Under the pieces are notes generated by a model that saw only the letters and a program-made list of their open reading frames with translations, was not told the origin of the DNA and made no database searches. DNA of 64,000 bases from Pseudolysinimonas_A sp039912695 (GTDB taxonomy: Bacteria; Actinomycetota; Actinomycetes; Actinomycetales; Microbacteriaceae). The translations under genes and the position numbers were made by a program. The stretch covers positions 202,551 to 266,550 of the forward strand of contig NZ_JBDSPJ010000002.1 of NCBI RefSeq assembly GCF_039912695.1, given 5' to 3'. The first letter of the stretch is position 1, and each line of letters starts with the position of its first letter. Shown piece after piece: positions 57,441 to 64,000 of the stretch.

Positions 57441-58778
57441 TTAGAGAATCTCGAGGTTGCTCTCGAGTTCGAACGGTGTCACCTGGGCCCGGTAGCCGGC
57501 CCACTCCCGCCGCTTGTTCGCGAGCACGTACTCGAAGACTTGCTCGCCCAGAGTGTCAGCGACGAGTTCGCTCTCCTCCATCAACGACAGGGCGTGGTCG
57601 AGCGAGGTCGGCAGGCTTCCGTAGCCGAGCGCTTTGCGCTCGCCCGGAGTCATCCCCCAGACGTCGCCCTCGGCCTCGGGAGGCAGCTCGTAGCCGTTCT
57701 CGATTCCCTTGAGCCCTGCCGCGAGCAGCAGCGCAAACGCCAGGTACGGGTTCGCGGCCGAGTCGAGGGCCCGATATTCGATTCGGGCGCTGTTGCCCTT
57801 GCCGGGCTTGTAGAGCGGCACGCGAATGAGCGCCGAACGATTGTTGTGACCCCAGGTCAGGTAGCTCGGAGCCTCGTCGCCGCCCCAGAGGCGCTTGTAC
57901 GAGTTGACGAACTGGTTCGTGACCGCCGTGATCTCGGGAGCGTGCTTGAGCAACCCGGCGACGAACTGCTTACCGATCGTCGACAGCTGGTATTGCCCGG
58001 AGGGGTCGAAGAAGGCGTTCGAATCGCCCTCGAAGAGCGACATGTGGGTGTGCATCCCCGATCCCGGATGGGCGGTGAGCGGCTTAGGCATGAACGTCGC
58101 GTAGACGCCCTGCTCGATCGCGACCTCTTTCACGACCGTGCGGAAGGTCATGATGTTGTCGGCCGTCGTGAGGGCGTCTGCGTAGCGCAGATCGATCTCG
58201 TTCTGTCCGGGCCCGGCCTCGTGGTGCGAGAACTCGACCGAGATGCCGAGATCTTCGAGCATCCGCACCGAACGGCGACGGAAATCGTTCGCGGTGCCAC
58301 CGGGCACGTTGTCGAAGAAGCCGGCCGAGTCGACAGGCTGCGGCAGGCCGTTCTTGAGCTTGCTCGACTTGAGCAGGTAGAACTCGATTTCGGGGTGCGT
58401 GTAGAACGTGAAGCCGCGTTCTGCCGCGGAGGCGAGAGCGCGCTTCAGGACGTTGCGCGGGTCGGAGACCGCGGGCTGCCCGTCAGGGGTCGTGATGTCG
58501 CAGAACATCCGGGCGGTCGGGTCGATCTCACCGCGCCACGGCAAAATCTGAAAAGTGGATGGATCGGGCAGCGCGAGCATGTCGGCCTCGTAGGCGCGGC
58601 TCAGCCCCTCGATCGCGGAACCGTCGAATCCGACGCCCTCGTTGAACGCACCCTCGACCTCAGCGGGCGCCAGTGCGACCGACTTGAGCGTGCCCACGAC
58701 ATCCGTGAACCACAGGCGTACGAACTTGACTCCACGCTCCTCGATGGTCCGCAGAACGAAGTCGCGTTGCTTGTCCAA
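57441..58778 (-). CDS. glnA2: Glutamine synthetase GlnA2
   Basis: Second type I glutamine synthetase of 445 residues. Motifs: VGFDGSAIEGLSRAYEADM, HPEIEFYLL, EFSHHEAGPGQNEIDLRYAD and KPLTAHPGSGMHTHMSLFE, then NNRSALIRVP. The N-terminus EERGVKFVRLWFTDVVG is the GlnA2 type. The start is TTG 58778, with AAGGGA 7 bases upstream, giving the usual GlnA2 length; the longer frame to 58832 is arginine-rich and unlikely. In mycobacteria the glnE-glnA2 pair has the same arrangement. Role: secondary glutamine or glutamate-derivative amidation, not well defined. Confidence 0.94.
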   Translation of the reverse strand: MDKQRDFVLRTIEERGVKFVRLWFTDVVGTLKSVALAPAEVEGAFNEGVGFDGSAIEGLSRAYEADMLALPDPSTFQILPWRGEIDPTARMFCDITTPDGQPAVSDPRNVLKRALASAAERGFTFYTHPEIEFYLLKSSKLKNGLPQPVDSAGFFDNVPGGTANDFRRRSVRMLEDLGISVEFSHHEAGPGQNEIDLRYADALTTADNIMTFRTVVKEVAIEQGVYATFMPKPLTAHPGSGMHTHMSLFEGDSNAFFDPSGQYQLSTIGKQFVAGLLKHAPEITAVTNQFVNSYKRLWGGDEAPSYLTWGHNNRSALIRVPLYKPGKGNSARIEYRALDSAANPYLAFALLLAAGLKGIENGYELPPEAEGDVWGMTPGERKALGYGSLPTSLDHALSLMEESELVADTLGEQVFEYVLANKRREWAGYRAQVTPFELESNLEIL

Positions 58779-58881
58779 CTGTGTTTCCCTTCTGCGCCGC
58801 CGCTCCTGCGGCGCAGGCGCTCCACCGACCACGCGCGAGCTCAGCTCCGCGGGCCCTCTGGGTCGTCATTAGGCTAGCAAC

Positions 58882-60627
58882 ATGCCCCGCTTGCGATTGG
58901 CGCTCAGCCAGGCCAATCCCCTCGTTGGGGACTTCGACGGCAACATCGAGAAGATCGTCGCCGCCGCCCACGAGGCGTGGAATCGCGGTTCCGACCTGCT
59001 GCTGACCGGAGAGATGGCGGTCAGCGGGTACCCGATCGAAGACCTCGCTGCTCAACCGAGTTTCCTCCGGGCGGCACGCAGCGCCGTCGACGCTTTGCCT
59101 GCGCGGCTCGTCGCTGAAGGACTCGGCGACCTCGTCGTCATCGTCGGCCACCCCGACGGTCCGTTCGAGCCGCGACTGCTCGGCACCTCCAACGCTCCGA
59201 CCGCGATCGCCCAGAACTGCGCCAGCGTCATCCAGGGCGGAGCTATCCGCGCTCGGTACGTCAAGCACCACCTGCCCAATTACTCGGTGTTCGACGAATA
59301 CCGCATCTTCGTGCCGGGCGACGAGTTGCTCGTGCTTCGGATCGGGCGCAACGGCGCAGCAGGGGTGGATGTCGCGGTCATCATCTGTGAGGACCTCTGG
59401 CGCGACGGCGGTCCCGTAGCGCGAGTTTTGGATGCCGATGCGGGCCTCCTTCTTGTACTGAACGCCTCCCCGTACGAGCGCGACAAGGACGAGGTGCGCC
59501 TGCCGTTGGTGACCAGGCGCGCGACCGAGACTGACACGATCGTCGCCTACGTCAACATCGTCGGCGGGCAGGACGACCTGGTCTTCGACGGCGACTCCGT
59601 TGTCGTCGACGGCGACGGCACGATCCTGGGCAGGGCACCCCAGTTCGTCGAACACCTGCTTGTCGTCGACGTCGACCCCGCACCGGCCGGCAACGGCGAC
59701 CTCCCCGCCAACGTCACCCGAGTGGCGGTCACCGCGCGGAGCGACGACCCAGGGCAGCTGGCGAAGGATGTCGCCGTGCTTCCGGACGACCGCGAGCAGC
59801 TCTGGAACGCCCTCGTACTCGGCCTGCGCGACTACGTGCGCAAGAACGGCTTCCGCTCGGTCATCCTGGGGCTCTCGGGTGGCATCGACTCAAGCGTGTG
59901 CGCGGCGATTGCTGCCGACGCACTCGGGGCGGAGAACGTCTACGGAATCTCGATGCCCTCGCAGTGGTCGTCGGAAGGATCCCGCACCGACGCCGACGAC
60001 CTCGCCGAGCGAATCGGCCTGCACTACTCGGTCGAGGCGATCGCCGATCTGGTCTCGCCGGTCGAGACCCAGTTGAAATTGGATGGCGTCGCCGCCGAAA
60101 ACCTTCAGGCGCGCATCCGAGGCATCATCCTGATGGCCCGCTCGAACATGGACGGTCACCTCGTGCTCACGACCGGCAACAAGACCGAACTTGCGGTCGG
60201 GTACTCGACGATCTACGGCGACTCGGCCGGAGGGTTTGCGCCCATCAAGGATGTTCCCAAGATGCTGGTCTGGGAACTGGCGACCTGGCGCAACGAACAT
60301 GCCGCTGCGAACGGCGAGACCCCACCCATCCCCGAGAACTCGATCACGAAGCCCCCCAGCGCCGAACTGCGGCCCGATCAGACCGACCAAGACACCCTGC
60401 CGCCGTACGAGTTGCTCGACGACATCCTCGAGGCCTACGTGTCGAAGCGGCTCGGCCGCGAAGACATCATCGCTCTGGGCATCGACCGTGCCACCGTCGA
60501 GTTCGTCTGCAAACTGGTCGACCGGTCGGAGTGGAAGCGCCGTCAGGGCGCAATCGGCCCGAAGGTCTCGGGGATGGCCTTCGGCCGCGACCGCCGCCTG
60601 CCGATCACCTCCCGCCCGGCTGGTTGA
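58882..60627 (+). CDS. nadE: Glutamine-dependent NAD+ synthetase
   Basis: Two-domain NAD+ synthetase of 581 residues. The N-terminal glutaminase domain is nitrilase-like, with catalytic Glu in LTGEMAVSGYPIED, Lys in VKHHLPNYSVFDEY and Cys in VIICEDLWRDG. The C-terminal synthetase has the PP-loop LGLSGGIDSSVCAAIAAD and TTGNKTELAVGYSTIYGD. It converts deamido-NAD to NAD using glutamine nitrogen, tying it to the glutamine block upstream. Divergent from glnA2 with about 100 bases between. Confidence 0.95.
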   Translation: MPRLRLALSQANPLVGDFDGNIEKIVAAAHEAWNRGSDLLLTGEMAVSGYPIEDLAAQPSFLRAARSAVDALPARLVAEGLGDLVVIVGHPDGPFEPRLLGTSNAPTAIAQNCASVIQGGAIRARYVKHHLPNYSVFDEYRIFVPGDELLVLRIGRNGAAGVDVAVIICEDLWRDGGPVARVLDADAGLLLVLNASPYERDKDEVRLPLVTRRATETDTIVAYVNIVGGQDDLVFDGDSVVVDGDGTILGRAPQFVEHLLVVDVDPAPAGNGDLPANVTRVAVTARSDDPGQLAKDVAVLPDDREQLWNALVLGLRDYVRKNGFRSVILGLSGGIDSSVCAAIAADALGAENVYGISMPSQWSSEGSRTDADDLAERIGLHYSVEAIADLVSPVETQLKLDGVAAENLQARIRGIILMARSNMDGHLVLTTGNKTELAVGYSTIYGDSAGGFAPIKDVPKMLVWELATWRNEHAAANGETPPIPENSITKPPSAELRPDQTDQDTLPPYELLDDILEAYVSKRLGREDIIALGIDRATVEFVCKLVDRSEWKRRQGAIGPKVSGMAFGRDRRLPITSRPAG

Positions 60628-60635
60628 GGAGACTC

Positions 60636-60728
60636 TCCGTTTTCAGGAAATTGTGTTGCTGATGGTCGGATCGGGGCTGGATGAGTGAACATCCGTGTAC
60701 TTCTGCCTCACAAGTTCCTGAAAACGGA
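60636..60728. repeat. Long inverted repeat with 20-bp arms between nadE and panB
   Basis: Left arm 60636-60655 (TCCGTTTTCAGGAAATTGTG) and right arm 60709-60728 (CACAAGTTCCTGAAAACGGA) are complementary at 19 of 20 positions and enclose 53 bases, which contain a small hairpin GGATG-AGTGAA-CATCC. The left arm starts 8 bases after the nadE stop. It could be a terminator-like structure, a protein-binding pair or a small non-autonomous element. Confidence 0.8.
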
Positions 60729-60747
60729 AAGCGACTAACCTGACGGG

Positions 60748-61563
60748 ATGGCAGACGAGGTCGTCAAACGCGTTCGCACTCGGCATTTCAGTAACGCGAA
60801 ACAGACCGGCATCAAGATCACCGGACTCACGTCGTACGACATGCTCACCGCAGCGATCTTCGACAAGGCGGGCATCGACTTCCTCCTGGTCGGTGACTCG
60901 GCCGGCAACAACGTGCTCGGCTACGACACCACGGTCCCGGTCACGATCGATGACCTCATCCCGCTCACCCGCGGGGTGGCGGGGGCGGTGAAGCGCGCTT
61001 TCGTGGTCGCCGACATGCCGTTCGGTTCGTACGAGACGTCCGCAGATGAGGCTCTGCACACCGCGTTCCGTTTCATGAAAGAGACCGGCGCTCACGCGGT
61101 GAAACTCGAGGGCGGCGTCCGCAGTGCCGAGCAGATCCGGCGCATCGTGTCGGCCGGCATCCCGGTCATGGCTCATATCGGCTTCACCCCGCAGAGCGAG
61201 CACCAGCTGGGCGGTCACGTCATCCAGGGTCGCGGTGACAGCGGTGTCGAGGCCCTGCTCGCCGATGCGCGCGCCGTCGAGGACGCCGGGGCATTCGCCG
61301 TCGTCCTCGAAATGGTGCCGGCCGAGGCCGCCAAACGTGTCACCGCCGAACTGTCCATCCCGACGATCAGCGTCGGCGCCGGGCCACACTGCGACGGTCA
61401 GTTACTCGTCTGGACGGACTGGGCGGGGCTCACGACCGGTCGCATCCCGAAGTTCGTGAAGCAGTACGCCGACCTCGCCGGAGTGCTGACGGATGCCGCA
61501 ACCGAGTGGGCGAAAGACGTCGCGTCAGGTGCCTACCCGGCCCCCGAGCACTTCTACGACTGA
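60748..61563 (+). CDS. panB: 3-methyl-2-oxobutanoate hydroxymethyltransferase
   Basis: Enzyme of 271 residues transferring a hydroxymethyl group from methylenetetrahydrofolate to 2-oxoisovalerate, the first committed step of pantothenate and coenzyme A synthesis. Signatures are LTSYDMLTAAIFDKAGIDFL, LLVGDSAGNNVLGYDTTVPV, and VKLEGG, AHIGFTPQSEHQLGG, VLEMVPAEAAKRVT. Decameric TIM barrel in homologues. No panC or panD is in the window. The inverted repeat ends 19 bases before the ATG, so it may influence expression. Confidence 0.95.
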   Translation: MADEVVKRVRTRHFSNAKQTGIKITGLTSYDMLTAAIFDKAGIDFLLVGDSAGNNVLGYDTTVPVTIDDLIPLTRGVAGAVKRAFVVADMPFGSYETSADEALHTAFRFMKETGAHAVKLEGGVRSAEQIRRIVSAGIPVMAHIGFTPQSEHQLGGHVIQGRGDSGVEALLADARAVEDAGAFAVVLEMVPAEAAKRVTAELSIPTISVGAGPHCDGQLLVWTDWAGLTTGRIPKFVKQYADLAGVLTDAATEWAKDVASGAYPAPEHFYD

Positions 61564-61574
61564 GTTCGGGAGAC

Positions 61575-61742
61575 TTACTCGTCTGAGTCGTCGGCAGCCC
61601 AGGCCCGAGCGCGCTCTTGCGCGATCTCGGGAGCGCGGGCGGCATCCTCACGGCTCGCGTACGGGCCGTCACGCTCGGATCCGAGAGACTGCGGTCCCTC
61701 TTCAACCTCACCGGTCTTGTGGTTGTACCACCAGTCAGTCAT
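61575..61742 (-). CDS. Small conserved WYN-type protein, 55 residues
   Basis: Short protein starting TDWWYNHKTGEVEEGPQS and continuing with GPYASREDAARAPEIAQER, ending in acidic residues. The tryptophan/tyrosine-rich start and the GPYxSREDA segment resemble small SPOR-like proteins of Microbacteriaceae encoded next to map. Codon usage is normal for the window. Function unknown; binding of peptidoglycan or of the ribosome exit region are guesses only. It is divergent from map (30 bases between starts) and convergent with panB. Confidence 0.75.
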   Translation of the reverse strand: MTDWWYNHKTGEVEEGPQSLGSERDGPYASREDAARAPEIAQERARAWAADDSDE

Positions 61743-61772
61743 GCAACGAGCCTACGCCGCTACTCTCGAAAG

Positions 61773-62657
61773 ATGCCTCGGGATGCGTTGGGTCACCTCA
61801 CCTCGGGGCTCGTCGGGCCATCGCGGCAGGTGCCCAGCGTCATCCCGCGTCCCGAGTACGTCGGCCGCCCGGGACCTCGGCGCTACGACGGCGACGACCA
61901 CTACGACGCGGGCCAGATCGAGCGCATCCGCACCGCCGGACGCATCGCGTCCCAAGCAGTCGAGGCTGTCGGACGTGCGATCCGCCCCGGCGTGACGACC
62001 GACGAGTTGGATGCCATCGGCCACGAGTTCCTCATCGCCCGCGACGCCTACCCCTCGGCGCTGGGCTATCGCGGGTTCCCCCACTCAATCTGCACGTCGA
62101 TCAACGAGGTGATCTGCCACGGCATCCCGGATGACACGGCGCTGATCGAAGGCGACATCATCAAGATCGACATCACGGCGTTCAAGGACGGCATGCACGG
62201 CGACCTGTGTGCGGCGTTCCCCGTCGGCGATGTCACCCGCGAGGCGGCCGACCTCATCGAGCGCACCCATGAAGCGATGCAGCGCGGCATTCGGTCGATC
62301 GCACCGGGCCGCGAGATCAACGTGATCGGCCGCGCGATCGAAAGTTATGCACGACGCTTCGGATATGGCGTGGTGCGCGACTACACCGGCCACGGCGTCG
62401 GCGAGGTCTTCCACTCGGGACTGGTCGTGCCGCACTACGACGCCGCTCCGGCGTACTCGACGATCTTGGAACCGGGAATGGTCTTCACCATCGAGCCGAT
62501 GTTGACCCTCGGGACTCCCGAGGCACCGGGCACGGTGGCGTGGGACGAGTGGGCCGACGGCTGGACAGTTGTGACACGTGATCGCAGCCTCACCGCGCAG
62601 TTCGAGCACACGATCGTGGTGACCGAGCGGGGCGCCGAGATCCTGACCCTTCCGTGA
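61773..62657 (+). CDS. map: Type I methionine aminopeptidase
   Basis: Removes the initiator methionine from nascent proteins; 294 residues. Metal and catalytic residues are visible in SINEVICHGIPDD (His), IIKIDITAFKDGMHGDL (Asp, Asp), DYTGHGVGEVFHSG (His), FTIEPMLTLG (Glu) and QFEHTIVVTE (Glu). The N-terminal extension of about 45 residues before the core contains a proline-rich SxIPRPEYVGRPGP stretch, as in actinobacterial MetAP1c with its SH3-binding-like motif. Start ATG 61773; a longer frame upstream runs through the promoter. The stop overlaps a GTG that could start ppgK. Confidence 0.94.
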   Translation: MPRDALGHLTSGLVGPSRQVPSVIPRPEYVGRPGPRRYDGDDHYDAGQIERIRTAGRIASQAVEAVGRAIRPGVTTDELDAIGHEFLIARDAYPSALGYRGFPHSICTSINEVICHGIPDDTALIEGDIIKIDITAFKDGMHGDLCAAFPVGDVTREAADLIERTHEAMQRGIRSIAPGREINVIGRAIESYARRFGYGVVRDYTGHGVGEVFHSGLVVPHYDAAPAYSTILEPGMVFTIEPMLTLGTPEAPGTVAWDEWADGWTVVTRDRSLTAQFEHTIVVTERGAEILTLP

Positions 62658-62671
62658 GGCAAGATGCTTCC

Positions 62672-63433
62672 ATGGCGACGACGACGACGCGAGCGATCGG
62701 GATCGACATCGGCGGCAGCGGCATCAAGGGCGCTGCCGTCGATCTGACTTCCGGTGAGCTGATCAGTGACCGGCTGAAGGTAGCGACACCGTCGGGAGGC
62801 GAGCCGAACGCGATCGTCGCCGAAGTCGTCAAGATGGTCAATCAGTTCGGGAAGACCGGCGCCGACCTTCCGGTCGGAGTGTGCTTTCCGGCGGTCGTTC
62901 TCAACGGGCGCACGATGTCTGCCGCGAATGTCTCGAAGAAGTGGATCGGCCTCGAAGCTGAGAAGTTGTTCGAGAAGGCACTCAAGCGCGACATCCTGTT
63001 CGTTAACGACGCTGATGCAGCCGGGGTTGCCGAATTGCACTACGGAGCAGCCAAGGGTCATCAGGGCCTGGTGATTCTCACCACCCTCGGCACCGGCATC
63101 GGCAGCGCGCTGCTCTACAACGGCACCCTGGTTCCGAATACCGAACTCGGGCACCTCGAAATCGACGGCCGGGATGCCGAGAGCCGGGCTTCGTATGCGG
63201 CGAAAGAACGGGGGCGGCTGAGTTGGCACTCCTGGGCTCGACGCCTGCAGCGCTACTACACGCGTGTCGAGGCCCTCTTCTCGCCCGATCTCTTCGTCGT
63301 CGGGGGCGGGGTGTCGAAACAATCTGAAGACTTCTTGCCCCTTCTGAAACTGAACACCCCGATCGTGCCCGCCGTCCATCGCAACAACGCCGGCATCCTC
63401 GGGGCAGCCTGGCTCGCCGCCCGAAGCCGCTGA
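62672..63433 (+). CDS. ppgK: Polyphosphate glucokinase
   Basis: ROK-family kinase of 253 residues that phosphorylates glucose using polyphosphate or ATP. Phosphate motif IGIDIGGSGIKGAAVDL, catalytic Asp region LFVNDADAAGVAEL, LTTLGTGIGSALLYNG and the family LGHLEIDGRDAESRA are present. I use ATG 62672 (ATTTTRAIGIDIGG); GTG 62654, which overlaps the map stop, would add six residues. Polyphosphate use is typical of actinobacterial homologues. Confidence 0.93.
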   Translation: MATTTTRAIGIDIGGSGIKGAAVDLTSGELISDRLKVATPSGGEPNAIVAEVVKMVNQFGKTGADLPVGVCFPAVVLNGRTMSAANVSKKWIGLEAEKLFEKALKRDILFVNDADAAGVAELHYGAAKGHQGLVILTTLGTGIGSALLYNGTLVPNTELGHLEIDGRDAESRASYAAKERGRLSWHSWARRLQRYYTRVEALFSPDLFVVGGGVSKQSEDFLPLLKLNTPIVPAVHRNNAGILGAAWLAARSR

Positions 63434-63503
63434 GGTCTCGGTTCAACCATCCAGCGGGGTCATTACCTTATATTTCGGTTGGATGAAGTTCCGGGCGGGG
63501 GTA

Positions 63504-63532
63504 CTGACAACGTTGCGCCGGTCCGCTACCTT
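63504..63532 (+). promoter_or_regulatory. Sigma-70-type promoter of the cold-shock gene
   Basis: A -35 CTGACA (63504-63509) and -10 TACCTT (63527-63532) are separated by 17 bases. The predicted start near 63539 gives a 5' leader of about 49 bases before the cspA ATG, which could fold as cold-shock leaders do. Confidence 0.6.
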
Positions 63533-63587
63533 CAATGACAGTTGCTCCGATTATCGACGGAGTCGAACACCAAGAAAGCAGTACGCA

Positions 63588-63791
63588 ATGCCCAGTGGAA
63601 CCGTGAAGTGGTTCAACGCCGAAAAGGGTTTCGGCTTTATCGTCCCGGACGACGGATCGCAGGATCTGTTCGCCCACTACTCCGCCATCGAGGCTTCGGG
63701 CTACCGGTCCCTCGAAGAGGGCCAGAAGGTCACGTTCGAGGTTGCTGCAGGCCCCAAGGGTCCGCAGGCCGCGAACATCAAGATCGCCTGA
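63588..63791 (+). CDS. cspA: Cold-shock protein (CspA family)
   Basis: Single-domain RNA chaperone of 67 residues with an OB fold. The two RNA-binding motifs are KGFGFIV (RNP1) and DLFAHYS (RNP2), and the start is SGTVKWFNAEKGF. It melts RNA structure at low temperature, though many actinobacterial homologues are constitutive. The start at ATG 63588 fits the family length; a longer frame is just the leader. Followed by a strong hairpin terminator. Confidence 0.95.
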   Translation: MPSGTVKWFNAEKGFGFIVPDDGSQDLFAHYSAIEASGYRSLEEGQKVTFEVAAGPKGPQAANIKIA

Positions 63792-63803
63792 CCACCACAC
63801 CTC

Positions 63804-63838
63804 ACGAATGCGTCGTCCTCCTGGGGCGGCGCATTCGT
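63804..63838 (+). terminator. Hairpin terminator after cspA
   Basis: Twelve-bp stem ACGAATGCGTCG/CGGCGCATTCGT with one G-T pair and an 11-base loop, 12 bases after the cspA stop. It may serve as terminator for both cspA and the convergent rnpB RNA. Confidence 0.75.
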
Positions 63839-63861
63839 CGTTGTGCGGGCGAGGGTGCAAA

Positions 63862-64000
63862 CGGGTCGGCCGATACGCCGGGTTCTGTCCGAATCCCGAA
63901 GGATTCGTGACGGCCATCTCTCTCGGGACTACGTTGCCGCAGCCCTCTTGCGGTCTACCCGACACCTCGGCGAGCCGCGTCAACGGTGTCTGTCTGACCT
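63862..64000 (-). ncRNA. rnpB: RNase P RNA (type A), 3' part, cut by window end
   Basis: Read on the minus strand the segment contains the hallmarks of the 3' portion of bacterial RNase P RNA: GGGTAGACCGCAAGAGGGC, then CCCGAGAGAGATGGCCGTC and the conserved ACAGAACCCGGCGTATCGG near the 3' end. The RNA is the catalytic subunit that removes tRNA 5' leaders. The 5' half, including the specificity domain, lies beyond the window. The 3' end is placed near 63862 by homology and is approximate. Confidence 0.93.

Overview
The window is 64 kb of chromosomal sequence from a high-GC actinobacterium, most likely a member of the Microbacteriaceae; the genus cannot be fixed from sequence alone. The evidence is strong GC bias at third codon positions, frequent GTG and TTG starts, and actinobacterial gene order: dut-DUF3710-DUF3159 with DUF3093 and DUF4193 beside it, DUF3000-RNase D, SepH, lipB-lipA-DUF4191-RDD-glnA, glnE-glnA2, map-ppgK, and a housekeeping sigma factor with a lysine/alanine-rich N-terminus. 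It is dense core genome with little mobile DNA. No gap without a gene exceeds 300 bases; the longest, about 220 bases, lie at 33980-34202 and 51402-51626. I found no tRNA, rRNA operon, CRISPR array, prophage or intact insertion sequence.

Layout. 1-7.8 kb: the 3' part of an NhaB Na+/H+ antiporter, a ZapE-type ATPase, a rhodanese-SufE-reductase operon, a membrane-anchored hydrolase and DUF3000-RNase D. 7.8-11.2 kb: fatty-acid beta-oxidation pair fadA-fadB. 11.2-14.2 kb: an MFS exporter and a MerR regulator-aldo/keto reductase operon with a textbook 19-bp-spacer MerR promoter. 14.2-19.4 kb: dxs, a decayed PIN-toxin gene and acnA. 19.5-23.7 kb: the dut cluster, sepH and a small frameshifted gene. 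23.7-34 kb: a nucleotide pyrophosphatase-like gene, parC, azlCD, a carboxylesterase, a polytopic membrane protein and parE. 34.2-38.7 kb: a small zinc-ribbon protein, two overlapping alanine-racemase-like genes, an F420-ligase-domain gene and sigA. 38.8-44.4 kb: a PAC2 protein, pepA, lpdA and sucB. 44.4-48.7 kb: a pseudokinase, lipB, lipA, DUF4191 and RDD genes. 48.7-58.8 kb: glnA under a tandem GlnR box, a three-gene insertion (HTH-membrane fusion and two lipoproteins), glnE and glnA2. 58.9-64 kb: nadE, panB, a 55-residue protein, map, ppgK, a cold-shock gene and the 3' part of rnpB.

Functional links: lpdA, sucB, lipB and lipA supply and lipoylate 2-oxoacid dehydrogenase complexes, and acnA belongs to the same cycle. 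glnA, glnE, glnA2 and glutamine-dependent nadE form a nitrogen block. parC and parE together make topoisomerase IV.

The observation I consider most worth testing is the alanine racemase pair at 34.5-36.3 kb. The first protein keeps the C-terminal domain with the catalytic tyrosine but has lost the PLP lysine and most of the barrel. The second keeps the PLP barrel and lysine but lacks the tyrosine segment. They overlap by ATGA, suggesting an obligate heteromeric racemase with a composite active site.
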